This document shows, one piece after another, positions 1 to 7,427 of a stretch of 64,000 nucleotides of DNA. How positions within the stretch are numbered: position 1 is the first letter of the stretch; every line of letters begins with the position of its first letter. The position numbers were made by a program, and so were the translations under genes. The notes beneath the pieces were generated by a model, which made no database searches, had not been told where the DNA came from, and saw only the letters and a list, made by a program, of their open reading frames with translations. Source of the stretch: Flavobacterium hydrophilum (lineage in GTDB: Bacteria > Bacteroidota > Bacteroidia > Flavobacteriales > Flavobacteriaceae); the NCBI RefSeq assembly GCF_003202405.1, contig NZ_QJHL01000007.1, positions 62,001-126,000 on the forward strand, in the 5' to 3' direction.

Positions 1-1
1 A

Positions 2-168
2 CCACCTTCAAATTTTCCAAATTGGAAAACTAGACTAGTAAAAGAGAGTCAGTTACTAGACACAATGAGTCTGTCGAATTATATTGCTATACCGCAGGAT
101 AAAAGTTGTTGCTATTTATTAAAAAGTCCACGACCTAGAGATATTACTGGTTGTATTAAAATTGAATA
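2..168 (+). CDS. C-terminal end of an unknown protein, cut by the left edge
   Basis: Frame 2 is open from the first codon of the window to a TAA at 166-168, about 55 codons. The residues are varied and protein-like, with a CC pair and the segment SPRPRDITGCIKIE just before the stop. An internal ATG at 65 could also start a 34-residue peptide, but the open frame upstream of it suggests a longer gene whose body lies outside the window. I do not recognise the family. A 17-bp A/T-rich palindrome (TTTTCCAAATTGGAAAA, 13-29) lies inside it and may be chance. Confidence 0.4.
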
Positions 169-476
169 ACTCCATGGAATTAGGACATCTTTTAGTGTTT
201 TAAGAATTCAATAATTCTGAATTCCTAACAAAAAATGTAATAAAAATGAAGTGTGTATTTTTATCTAATTAATTTTAAACCAGATATTTAGTTCTTTTTT
301 CGTTGTTGTTTTGAGACATAATCTGAAAGAATATTCAGAACGAGGTAATGGATTAAAGAAAAAATAGTTTGTATATACAAGCAAGAAGATTTAGTAAAAA
401 TTGAAGGTATAAAATAAGAAGAGTAATTAGGTTTTAAATGATCCTATTTAAATAAATAATGGTATGGTAGCATAAC
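169..476. other. AT-rich spacer without a recognisable gene
   Basis: This stretch lies between the incoming gene end and the stop codon of the leftward gene at 477. Stops are frequent in all frames. The only structure seen is a short inverted repeat around 205-226 built from AGAATTC and GAATTC, which could be a weak hairpin between convergent genes. No RNA gene or promoter could be supported. Confidence 0.5.
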
Positions 477-1136
477 TTATTTAAGACGTTCAGCTGAAAA
501 TTTTTCTGCAATGACATATGGCTGTTTCAGATAAAAGTCGTTCGGACTCACATCTTCGTTTCCAAATATCAAAATTTTGCTTTTTTGTTTGTGTACATAG
601 CGTTTATCAGCTCCGGTAACTTCATGAGTAACGTTAAATGTAAGGTTATGTTTTGCACAAACTTCTTTGATAGGTTTGCCTATTGATTTGGGAATACTTA
701 TATTTCTTTTGCTGAAGATTCTATAATGTTCTTCACTATTCCATAAAATGTCTGGGACAGTAATCCAGTTTCCGGTCTCTCTTTCAAGTATCATAGAAAT
801 ATCAGCAATAAATTGATTAATATCTTTAGGTACTCCAATTATTTCGCATTCAAGTTCATTATGATTGTAGAGAAGTAATGCTGGATGTTTATCTGAAATT
901 TTTAATCTAGTATATGGCAGGAGGATATTCCAAAAGAAACCATGATATTTTTCAGTGTTTCTGCAAGTTATTTTCCACTCTTCACGTTCGATGGGAATAT
1001 CATAACTGGTTTGATTAATTGAAAAAATCATCTCCACAGTATTATCCGATGTTTTGAAGGTGAATAATTCAAGTTTAAAATCACAGTTTTGATAAAAATC
1101 ATCGGTATGTGTTCTTTTAATTAAATCTTCTATCAT
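477..1136 (-). CDS. Hypothetical protein, 219 aa
   Basis: A soluble-looking protein with no signal peptide or membrane segment. It mixes beta-type stretches (KLELFTFKTSDNTVEMIFSI near the N-terminus) with charged helical parts, and ends in a basic region (KRYVHKQKSKILIFGNEDVS). I do not recognise the family. It is the last of three leftward genes (XRE regulator, 85-aa protein, this gene) and starts 108 bp beyond the 85-aa gene, so co-transcription with that gene is possible but not shown. Its place next to a HEPN operon and IS elements suggests accessory cargo. Codon use looks like the rest of the window. Confidence 0.6.
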   Translation of the reverse strand: MIEDLIKRTHTDDFYQNCDFKLELFTFKTSDNTVEMIFSINQTSYDIPIEREEWKITCRNTEKYHGFFWNILLPYTRLKISDKHPALLLYNHNELECEIIGVPKDINQFIADISMILERETGNWITVPDILWNSEEHYRIFSKRNISIPKSIGKPIKEVCAKHNLTFNVTHEVTGADKRYVHKQKSKILIFGNEDVSPNDFYLKQPYVIAEKFSAERLK

Positions 1137-1244
1137 AGAGTCTTAGTGTAATTGTTATATCAAAATCGGTATATGTAAAGTATTTAGTAATCTGTCAAAA
1201 ATAATTTCGTTTCTATCCATTTCCGATGAAGTTGAAAAAAAATA

Positions 1245-1502
1245 CTACTTAACTGTGCTGAGTAATGTAATAATATCATTTACGTTATGAGAAGAAATAT
1301 AATCTAATATATAATTTTCTGCTTCTTTTTTGAGCTCTGTAGAAGTTGAAAAAGTGTTCATGTAGAAATCTTCATTTTCATCTTCAATATGAATAATTTC
1401 AGTATAGCCTTTACTAATTAATGTCCCTTTTAGTTTTAGTACTTTAAGCTCACTTTCCCTGCTAATTTCTTTCTTTATTCTCAGCTTTATAGTTTTATTC
1501 AT
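1245..1502 (-). CDS. Small hypothetical protein, 85 aa
   Basis: A small charged protein starting MNKTIKLRIKKEISRESEL, with alternating Lys/Glu and a helical C-terminal half. No motif is recognised. It sits downstream of the XRE regulator on the same strand, but a strong hairpin terminator (1542-1567) lies between them, so it probably has its own promoter in the short AT-rich gap. It could be an accessory or antitoxin-like small protein; that is only a guess from size and context. Confidence 0.5.
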   Translation of the reverse strand: MNKTIKLRIKKEISRESELKVLKLKGTLISKGYTEIIHIEDENEDFYMNTFSTSTELKKEAENYILDYISSHNVNDIITLLSTVK

Positions 1503-1541
1503 GGTATTTTATTTTATAATTTATGCAAATATTTGACAACA

Positions 1542-1567
1542 AAAAAGAGACTCGAAAGTCTCTTTTT
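1542..1567 (-). terminator. Intrinsic terminator of the XRE regulator gene
   Basis: A perfect 11-bp stem, AAAAAGAGACT (1542-1552) with AGTCTCTTTTT (1557-1567) around a CGAA loop, gives a T-run when read leftward. It lies 27 bp past the stop of the regulator gene and separates it from the 85-aa gene. Confidence 0.8.
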
Positions 1568-1593
1568 GGAATTAATATATCTTTTATAAAAGC

Positions 1594-2007
1594 TTATTTT
1601 GCTTTTAGTAATTTTTCCAAATATTCGACTTTGTCTTTTTCAGCTTGAACCAAACGTTCGTATAGTTTGATCTGTTGTTCGTGAGATTCGATTAATTTAT
1701 CCAATGGGCTAAATGTGCAATGATTCGCATTGAATGCACCATGCGTAAAACTATTGTCATTAAAATTATTAAAATAATTAAACACACCCTCTTCTGAAAA
1801 ATTCTTAATTGCTTCCACAGTTACTCCCAATGCTTTTGCTACTTCTTTTAATTTTTCTTCTTCTATTGTTTCGCTGTTTTCCATAATAGAAATAGCCTGC
1901 TGATTTGTTCCCATAGCTTGTGCCAATGCTTCCTGTTTCATGTCTTTTAGTTCACGAATACGACTGATTTTTCGTCCTATGTGATTTGGTTTTGTTACTG
2001 TACTCAT
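1594..2007 (-). CDS. XRE-family helix-turn-helix regulator, 137 aa
   Basis: Residues about 10-65 form a Cro/C1-type helix-turn-helix: IGRKISRIRELKDMKQEALAQ followed by MGTNQQAISIMENSETI and the supporting helix of KLKEVAKALGVTVEAI. The C-terminal part (about 100-137) is a Lys/Glu-rich coiled coil that probably dimerises the protein. This layout is common in Bacteroidetes XRE proteins. The gene is divergent from the HEPN operon, with palindromic TACGGTACA sites in the shared 173-bp gap, so it likely regulates itself and possibly the operon. A TATCTTTG promoter element ends only 5 bp upstream of the ATG, which would give a leaderless or nearly leaderless mRNA. Confidence 0.85.
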   Translation of the reverse strand: MSTVTKPNHIGRKISRIRELKDMKQEALAQAMGTNQQAISIMENSETIEEEKLKEVAKALGVTVEAIKNFSEEGVFNYFNNFNDNSFTHGAFNANHCTFSPLDKLIESHEQQIKLYERLVQAEKDKVEYLEKLLKAK

Positions 2008-2011
2008 AGCT

Positions 2012-2019
2012 CAAAGATA
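2012..2019 (-). promoter_or_regulatory. -7 element of the XRE gene (TATCTTTG)
   Basis: Read leftward, TATCTTTG matches the Bacteroidetes -7 consensus TAnnTTTG. Its last base is 5 bp before the ATG, so transcription would begin at or next to the start codon. No clear TTG was found at the -33 position. Confidence 0.5.
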
Positions 2020-2067
2020 ATAATTAAGAATAAAAAAGTAAGTCTCCTGTATGATATAGAAAAAGTC

Positions 2068-2103
2068 TTGTACGGTACAATACAAATTGATACGGTACAG
2101 TAC
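2068..2103. promoter_or_regulatory. Operator-like repeats between XRE gene and HEPN operon
   Basis: A 13-bp odd palindrome TTGTACGGTACAA (2068-2080) is followed by a second, imperfect copy. The shared core TACGGTACA starts at 2071 and again at 2091, exactly 20 bp apart, or about two helical turns. Paired sites on one helix face in a divergent promoter region are typical of XRE repressor operators; binding by the neighbouring regulator is inferred. Confidence 0.65.
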
Positions 2104-2117
2104 GACTAATCACTTAC

Positions 2118-2147
2118 TTGTCTGTGTGTTAAACAAAAATACAATTT
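2118..2147 (+). promoter_or_regulatory. Promoter of the HEPN operon
   Basis: A TTG at 2118-2120 is followed 19 bp later by TACAATTT (2140-2147), close to the Bacteroidetes pair TTG-N19-TAnnTTTG although the final G is missing. It lies 33 bp before the first gene and directly downstream of the operator-like repeats. Confidence 0.5.
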
Positions 2148-2180
2148 TTCACACAAGTATTAATTAAAAAAAATAAAATT

Positions 2181-3818
2181 ATGAGTAGTGTAATTCAATT
2201 TCAAGATCAGAAAGAATTGGAGAATGCCGTTAGAGAGCTCCAATCATTTATGGACATTACAGCGGTCACCCTGCATGAGGCAGAGACCGCGGGTAAAAGA
2301 GGTTATATATTTACTATAATCTTAAGGGAAGATTCACAGCAGATTGCATCGGAAATGTATGACTGGGCGGATAAGGTTTTAAAAAAATATCCGTCCGTTC
2401 CTTATGTAATTATAAATCTATGGGATGTACTGCATCGCTTAAAGCATGGGAGCTTGTATTATCTAAAGTGGTATTTATCAAACATAAGCCTGTTTAAAAA
2501 CGAGGAGTTTGATTTTAAGATTACAAAAGATATTCCGACTGTATCTGTTCTGCTTAAAAAAGCAGTAAAGAAAAACCGCGGGCTTTTAGCCAAAGCAGAA
2601 TCATTAAGAAGAGGTTCCCAGCATTATGAAGGAACAAATAACCATTATATGGCACTCTATACAATCCATCAGGCGGTAAACCTTCTTTTTGGTATAATCG
2701 GAGAACTGGTCATGGGAAAATCTCATTCGAATCACTATACATTAGATCACTTAAATACGATAAAGGAATATGCACCTATCTTGAAGCAGGTGTTCAATAC
2801 TGATCATGATAAGGATAAAGAAATTGCAGATTTACTTGATAGAGCAAGGATTGAATTTCCTTATGGAGGCAAAACAAAGATTAAGAAAGACAGGGTTAAG
2901 CAAGCACAGAAGAAACTTTACCGCATCTTAAAAGAAACTAAAAAGATCTTCCAAGACCAGCTTTCTTACTGTGAGGAAAAATCCGTTTTTTTTATTGAAC
3001 CAAAACAGAATCCAGAAATTTTAAATGATGCAGTAATAGACTATGAGAAGATTGTTAGTGATACCGTTACGTCCTATCTTAAGACTGAGGCAGTTTATTG
3101 TTTTGGAACAGTGGAAAAAAGGGTTAAATACTTTTATCTATTAGTGCTTGTCAAAGAAAGTAAAGCAAATGCAGTGCATGATCTGGCTGATATTATTAAA
3201 AGTAGAACCAAAGAGCATTGCACAGCAACACTTTTGATTCATCATATTTCTGAGCTTAAGAGCGCAACAGGTGATCAGAAGTATTTCTTTTTAAATATTA
3301 TAAAAAACGGAAAGGCTTTGTTTAAAAAAGAATCTGCTGTTCTGGAACTTGGAGATCTTCCAGTCCGCAGTGTAACATCGGCAAAAGAATACCTGTGCTA
3401 CAGAAATATTGTGGTAAACAATATGGAAAGATGGCAGGAAGATTATGAATGGGCATGTTATGCTCCTCTTAAAGGTTTGATGCTCCATACTATGACAGAG
3501 CAGATCTGTCTTGGGATGATCCGTTTGTTTATGGGATATTCTCCAAATCATTTTTCCCTTTCCTATCTATTGGAAATCTGCGATCATTTTAACCCTGAAA
3601 TAAGCAGTTACTTTCCGAGGGATACAGAGCAGGACAGAAACTTGTTTACGATATTAAGCAGGTCATTTGCTTCGCTGAGATACAGCGGTGCTGATACTTT
3701 TTCTGAACTGGATATGAATCTCTTACAGGATCGATACAATGATTTTGCTGGTTTCTGCACAGGTGTTGTACAAGATGAATTAAGACGTACTGAGAACTTG
3801 ATTTCGGCTGAACTTTAA
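2181..3818 (+). CDS. Tandem nucleotidyltransferase-like/HEPN protein, 545 aa
   Basis: The protein looks like two fused copies of one layout. Unit 1 has a beta-rich part (about 1-125) and a HEPN-type helical domain (about 135-265); unit 2 has a beta-rich part (about 285-400) and a second HEPN-type domain (about 415-535). The second resembles Bacteroidetes HEPN proteins best, with the segment MGYSPNHFSLSYLLEICDHF, then FPRDTEQDR, then LRYSG. The beta-rich parts resemble the C-terminal half of MNT-type nucleotidyltransferases, but no GS...DxD motif is visible, so they look catalytically dead. R143 and H148 give an RX4H spacing, but in helix 1 rather than at the usual HEPN RNase site. Families with this pairing include MNT-HEPN toxin-antitoxin modules. 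It is the first gene of a five-gene operon; the next ORF starts 11 bp downstream. Function is not known. Confidence 0.7.
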   Translation: MSSVIQFQDQKELENAVRELQSFMDITAVTLHEAETAGKRGYIFTIILREDSQQIASEMYDWADKVLKKYPSVPYVIINLWDVLHRLKHGSLYYLKWYLSNISLFKNEEFDFKITKDIPTVSVLLKKAVKKNRGLLAKAESLRRGSQHYEGTNNHYMALYTIHQAVNLLFGIIGELVMGKSHSNHYTLDHLNTIKEYAPILKQVFNTDHDKDKEIADLLDRARIEFPYGGKTKIKKDRVKQAQKKLYRILKETKKIFQDQLSYCEEKSVFFIEPKQNPEILNDAVIDYEKIVSDTVTSYLKTEAVYCFGTVEKRVKYFYLLVLVKESKANAVHDLADIIKSRTKEHCTATLLIHHISELKSATGDQKYFFLNIIKNGKALFKKESAVLELGDLPVRSVTSAKEYLCYRNIVVNNMERWQEDYEWACYAPLKGLMLHTMTEQICLGMIRLFMGYSPNHFSLSYLLEICDHFNPEISSYFPRDTEQDRNLFTILSRSFASLRYSGADTFSELDMNLLQDRYNDFAGFCTGVVQDELRRTENLISAEL

Positions 3819-3829
3819 ACAGAAAGATC

Positions 3830-4666
3830 ATGTACTATAATATTTTAACACAGAAAGACCATGCCAAATATAGGGCAGTCAAAAAAACAGTGAAGCTCTT
3901 AGTAGAGTTTGTAGAAGCTGATTGTATTTACTTTTCGGATTCTGCTGTAGAATCAAAAATAGGGATTCTGACAATTGTTGTGAGCAAAAAAAGCCCCCAT
4001 TACTATGACGATGTTGTCTTCCATTTATGGAAAGTAGTTGAAAAATACAATAATTTTTCATTTTGTTTTTTTGACAGGGAGTGTATAAAGAGAGAAGTCG
4101 GAAAAGGAAATTTATTTTTTCTTTTCAATTGTAAAGAAATAGATCTTGTGTATAGAAACTCTGGAGGGAAACCTGTTGTGGATATAAAAAAATTAAACAT
4201 GAAACGGCTTTTGAAAAAGACTGTTGCAAATTATCAAATGTGGATATCAGAGGCCAATACTATTGGCAGAGATTTAAAGTATCACCGTGGAAACGAGAAT
4301 CATTTAATGGCATTGTATGTTATACATGAGCAGTTTCGATATCTTTTTATTAATACCTCATGGGTTCTAACGGGTGAATGGGTGATGGTTGAAAATATTT
4401 CAGACCAGCAGGAGCGTATTGCGAAGTTTAATAGTGCCTTATGTAGAACTTTTGATTTAGATAACAAAGAAGAGAAAGAACTTTTAAGAAAGCTTGATCT
4501 TGCCCGAAAAGCTGTTCAGTGGGGAGAAGAAATTGAACCGTTAACTGCAGAAATTGTTGAATCAGCATATGAAAAAATGCAGTGGCTGATGAGTGAAGTA
4601 AAAAAAATGTATCAGCAGTATGCTGAGCAAACCAAACAAATATTTAAAGAATATGGAAACCAATGA
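3830..4666 (+). CDS. Second nucleotidyltransferase-like/HEPN protein, 278 aa
   Basis: A single unit with the same layout as the upstream gene: a beta-rich part (about 1-115, with IGILTIVVSKKSPHYYDDVV and a following NLFFLFN strand) and a HEPN-like helical domain (about 125-270). It shares a 13-position motif GxxNHxMALYxIH with unit 1 of the upstream protein (G154 here, G151 there), strong evidence that the two are related. R147 and H152 again sit in RX4H spacing just before that motif. No nucleotidyltransferase active-site motif is visible. The gene begins 11 bp after the upstream stop and its end overlaps the next gene by 14 bp, so the products are probably made together. A partner or regulatory role toward the tandem protein is inferred. 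Confidence 0.7.
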   Translation: MYYNILTQKDHAKYRAVKKTVKLLVEFVEADCIYFSDSAVESKIGILTIVVSKKSPHYYDDVVFHLWKVVEKYNNFSFCFFDRECIKREVGKGNLFFLFNCKEIDLVYRNSGGKPVVDIKKLNMKRLLKKTVANYQMWISEANTIGRDLKYHRGNENHLMALYVIHEQFRYLFINTSWVLTGEWVMVENISDQQERIAKFNSALCRTFDLDNKEEKELLRKLDLARKAVQWGEEIEPLTAEIVESAYEKMQWLMSEVKKMYQQYAEQTKQIFKEYGNQ

Positions 4667-5015
4667 AAATAAAAAGGGGGATGATTTTATCAAAGAACTG
4701 AAAAGCAGTTTTTATTTTAGAACATTGACCCCGCAGAGAGAGAAAGAAGGTATTTATCATGCAGATATAAAATTTACGAGCTACATAAAACTCATTTATA
4801 CAATACAGGATCTGCTAAAAATTGCACTTCACACACTAGAGAATTCAGATCTTGAGAATTCCAGCCAAATCGAAGATCCCTCTTTTCATCTTACGAGTAT
4901 TTTGGAAATTGCAATACAGCTAATGCCGTGTAGTGAAGCGGAAGGGCTTGACAAACTGCATAAGCTTTATTTAGAGATTAATAGCGAAAATAAAAATGAA
5001 AAAATGGATAACTAA
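4653..5015 (+). CDS. Small helical protein, 120 aa (paralogue of the fifth operon gene)
   Basis: I chose the ATG at 4653 (METNENKKGDD), which overlaps the upstream gene by 14 bp, rather than the in-frame ATG at 4620, which would need 47 bp of overlap. The C-terminal two thirds are helical and align by eye with the 114-aa product at 5642-5986: YxxLxxxIxDLLKxxxxxL, then a helix with ILEIAIQLMP matching IIEMLIPL, then LDKLHKLYLEIN matching LDMLHKKYLKEN. No known domain is recognised. Two diverged copies in one operon suggest a duplicated partner for the HEPN units. Confidence 0.65.
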   Translation: METNENKKGDDFIKELKSSFYFRTLTPQREKEGIYHADIKFTSYIKLIYTIQDLLKIALHTLENSDLENSSQIEDPSFHLTSILEIAIQLMPCSEAEGLDKLHKLYLEINSENKNEKMDN

Positions 5016-5026
5016 TTTTTTAAATC

Positions 5027-5584
5027 ATGAAAAAGAAGAAAAATAACTTTGAGACTAGGTTCTGGGCTGGATTTGAGGCAGGAAATCCATTTGAAGCATC
5101 TGATGCCCTTTTTGATTTTGCACATCTTGACTACTATAAACGAAATTTAACACAGGCAGTACTGTACAGCTTTAAAGAAGAAATCTGCAGTAATGATAGA
5201 CCAAGCGAGATTTTTATATTCTATAAAGCAATATGCTCATTTTTGAAAACATACTACTGCTTGTATAAAAAAAGCAGTAATTGGAGAGTGAAAGAGTCAA
5301 TCCGCACAGAAAATGTATTTCATCTCACTTCACTGACAAAGCAGGAATATGACAATCCTTTCGCCGTATTTCGAAAGGCATTTGCAGAGAAAAGCCTTAA
5401 GGAGTTTGAATTTTTCCTTTCTGAAATAGTGAGCGTTTCGTTGTCTCCGTACAAAGGAGACGGTGATATTGATCTTACAACTCCGTATATCCATTTAATA
5501 AAAATGCTTGATGCGGGAGAGCTTATGCGTGAAAGAGGGCTTGAGAAAATAAAAAAAGTTAATGAATCTAAAGAGAATGCCTAA
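5027..5584 (+). CDS. Hypothetical protein of the HEPN operon, 185 aa
   Basis: A mainly helical protein with a basic start (MKKKKNN), a Phe/Tyr-rich core (FYKAICSFLKTYYCLYKKS) and a C-terminal segment DLTTPYIHLIKMLDAGELM before a Lys/Glu-rich tail. No signal peptide or membrane segment. I do not recognise the family. It begins 11 bp after the preceding stop, the same spacing seen between the first two genes, so it is part of the operon. Its role can only be guessed from context. Confidence 0.6.
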   Translation: MKKKKNNFETRFWAGFEAGNPFEASDALFDFAHLDYYKRNLTQAVLYSFKEEICSNDRPSEIFIFYKAICSFLKTYYCLYKKSSNWRVKESIRTENVFHLTSLTKQEYDNPFAVFRKAFAEKSLKEFEFFLSEIVSVSLSPYKGDGDIDLTTPYIHLIKMLDAGELMRERGLEKIKKVNESKENA

Positions 5585-5641
5585 TGCTGAAATTACTGCA
5601 TCAATGCATATAACTCGATTTAACTAGTAAAATATATAGAT

Positions 5642-5986
5642 ATGAAAAAAAATAAAATTAAATTAAATGATCTGGTTGAAAATCCGGAGCATTACTTTAT
5701 AATGCTTAAACCTGCATCAAAAATGCGAAACGATATACATAATCTGGAGATAAATGTTCAGGGATATTCCGATCTGTTTTGTATGATTATGGATTTACTC
5801 AAAGCAGGAATGCTGGCATTAGACGGAATGGAAGTCAGTACCAATAATAGTCCGAGGCATGTTGAAAGATACGTTTACAGCCTTTTGAGAATAATAGAAA
5901 TGCTAATTCCATTGGAAGAAGGTGACTTACTGGATATGCTCCACAAGAAATATTTAAAAGAAAATAAAAAGAGCACGACGAACTAA
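5642..5986 (+). CDS. Small helical protein, 114 aa (paralogue of the third operon gene)
   Basis: Last gene of the operon, 57 bp after the previous stop. It begins MKKNKIKLNDLVENPEHYFI, and its body aligns by eye with the 120-aa product at 4653-5015 over the segments DLLKAGMLAL, IIEMLIPLEE and LDMLHKKYLKEN. All-helical, soluble, no recognised domain. Downstream lies a structured double hairpin (6048-6119) that may end the transcript. Confidence 0.65.
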   Translation: MKKNKIKLNDLVENPEHYFIMLKPASKMRNDIHNLEINVQGYSDLFCMIMDLLKAGMLALDGMEVSTNNSPRHVERYVYSLLRIIEMLIPLEEGDLLDMLHKKYLKENKKSTTN

Positions 5987-6047
5987 TCTATGTCCATTTA
6001 TAATTTTAATAAAACGGCGACTTTGGAGACGTTTTCCAGCCCCGCAG

Positions 6048-6119
6048 GGCAAGTTGTTTTGAGATGCTGAATTCATTTCAAGCATCTCAAAACACAACTT
6101 GCCGTTGTCCCGTGACAAC
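6048..6119. repeat. Large imperfect palindrome followed by a second hairpin
   Basis: The left arm (6048-6068, GGCAAGTTG then TTTTGAGATGCT) pairs with the right arm (6081-6103) around a 12-base loop; the right arm carries two extra bases. Directly after it, GTTGTC (6104-6109) pairs with GACAAC (6114-6119). A weaker AAAACG/CGTTTT pair lies just upstream (6011-6035). There is no T-run, so it is not a classic terminator. It could be a structured RNA, a recombination-site-like element or a REP-type repeat. Integron attC consensus ends (RYYYAAC/GTTRRRY) were not found. Confidence 0.6.
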
Positions 6120-6233
6120 TTATTTAGGAATGGATTTAATTGAAAGGGCTTGATGCCCTTTTTTATTGTAATGGTTATACGTTATTATTGAGATGTGTAC
6201 AATGCAATGCCGGATTATTAATGTACAATGTGA

Positions 6234-7391
6234 TTATATTAAATGTAATCTATCAAATTCTTCGATTGTTTTATGGTCTAAAAATGAATGCCTTCTTTTT
6301 TTATTATACCAATTTTCAATATATTCATATACATCGGCTCTCATCTGTTTTCTGGTTAGGAGTTTATTCCCGTTAATTAATTCTCTTTTAAAAGAGCTGA
6401 AAAAACTTTCACAAACGGCATTGTCATTATGATTTTGCCTACGACTCATACTACGTATTACACACTTATAAGAGTCTAGTGTACTAGCGAAAATTTTATT
6501 AGCATATTGAACACCTCTATCAGAATGAAAGATTAAATCTTTAGTAATTTTCCTGTTCTTAACTGCCATTTTCCAAGCGGGTAAAATTGTTGCTTTGGTA
6601 CTCATTTTTGTGCTTAAAATCCATCCTATTATTTTTCTATCAAATAAATCCATAACAACCGTAAGATATAAAAAGCCTTTTTTTGTCTGTATATATGTTA
6701 TGTCTGAAACCCAAGCTTTAGCAGGCTCACTGACTGTAAATTCTCTATTTAAAACATTTGGAACGACATATAAATTATGATGCGAATCAGTTGTTAACTT
6801 AAACTTTCTTTTAACTTTTCTACGCAAGCCCAACATTCTCATGTATTTTTTTACTGATGAGTTTCTTATTTTAAACCCTCTGCTTTGTAGTTCCTTTGTA
6901 ATTTTAAAACATCCATATGTTCTCTTGAATTCATAATAAATGTTCATAATTTCTTGTTTTAATAGAATTATTCGAGCTTCTGAATCAGTAAGTTCTTGTT
7001 TTTTTGTTCTATAATATGTGGTTTCTGAGACGTTTAATACAGTTAACATTTTTGCAATTGAAAATTTATATTTATTTTCTTCGATAAAGTTTTTAGTCAT
7101 TATTTTCCCTTGAGAAACATATTTGGTTCCTTTACTTAAAATCTCGAGTGTAATTTTTGAATTTTTAATTTTCTTTTCAAGGTCAGTGATTATGGCTTTT
7201 TCAGGAGTCAATTTAGGGTGACCCCGTCCACAAAAACTTCCTGTTCCAAATTTTTCAAAGTCTTGTCGCCATTTATACAAGGTATCTGGAGTTATTCCTA
7301 GTTCCCTTGCAAGGCTTGCAGTTTGCCTATTGCCTCTCTTATAACTTAATTTAACTGCATTTTCTTTAAAATTACGTTCGTATTTTTTCAT
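6234..7391 (-). CDS. IS3-family transposase, single-frame OrfAB, 385 aa
   Basis: Residues 1-90 are the OrfA part, a helix-turn-helix with LARELGITPDTLYKWRQDF; residues about 110-385 are the OrfB integrase core. The DDE residues are visible: Asp in WVSDITY, Asp in FHSDRG, Glu in DNAVCESFF. IS3 elements usually make OrfAB by -1 frameshifting; here both parts are in one uninterrupted frame, so no frameshift is needed. The C-terminal region (ENWYNKKRRHSFLDHKTIEEF) is complete. It looks able to function. Confidence 0.9.
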   Translation of the reverse strand: MKKYERNFKENAVKLSYKRGNRQTASLARELGITPDTLYKWRQDFEKFGTGSFCGRGHPKLTPEKAIITDLEKKIKNSKITLEILSKGTKYVSQGKIMTKNFIEENKYKFSIAKMLTVLNVSETTYYRTKKQELTDSEARIILLKQEIMNIYYEFKRTYGCFKITKELQSRGFKIRNSSVKKYMRMLGLRRKVKRKFKLTTDSHHNLYVVPNVLNREFTVSEPAKAWVSDITYIQTKKGFLYLTVVMDLFDRKIIGWILSTKMSTKATILPAWKMAVKNRKITKDLIFHSDRGVQYANKIFASTLDSYKCVIRSMSRRQNHNDNAVCESFFSSFKRELINGNKLLTRKQMRADVYEYIENWYNKKRRHSFLDHKTIEEFDRLHLI

Positions 7392-7427
7392 AGTCTGAAG
7401 TTTGGTAATTTATAGCGGAATATCTTT

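Noticed and set aside
6048..6119. Integron attC site
   Set aside because: The palindrome is attC-like in size, but the consensus outer boxes RYYYAAC and GTTRRRY are absent, and no integron integrase is in the window.
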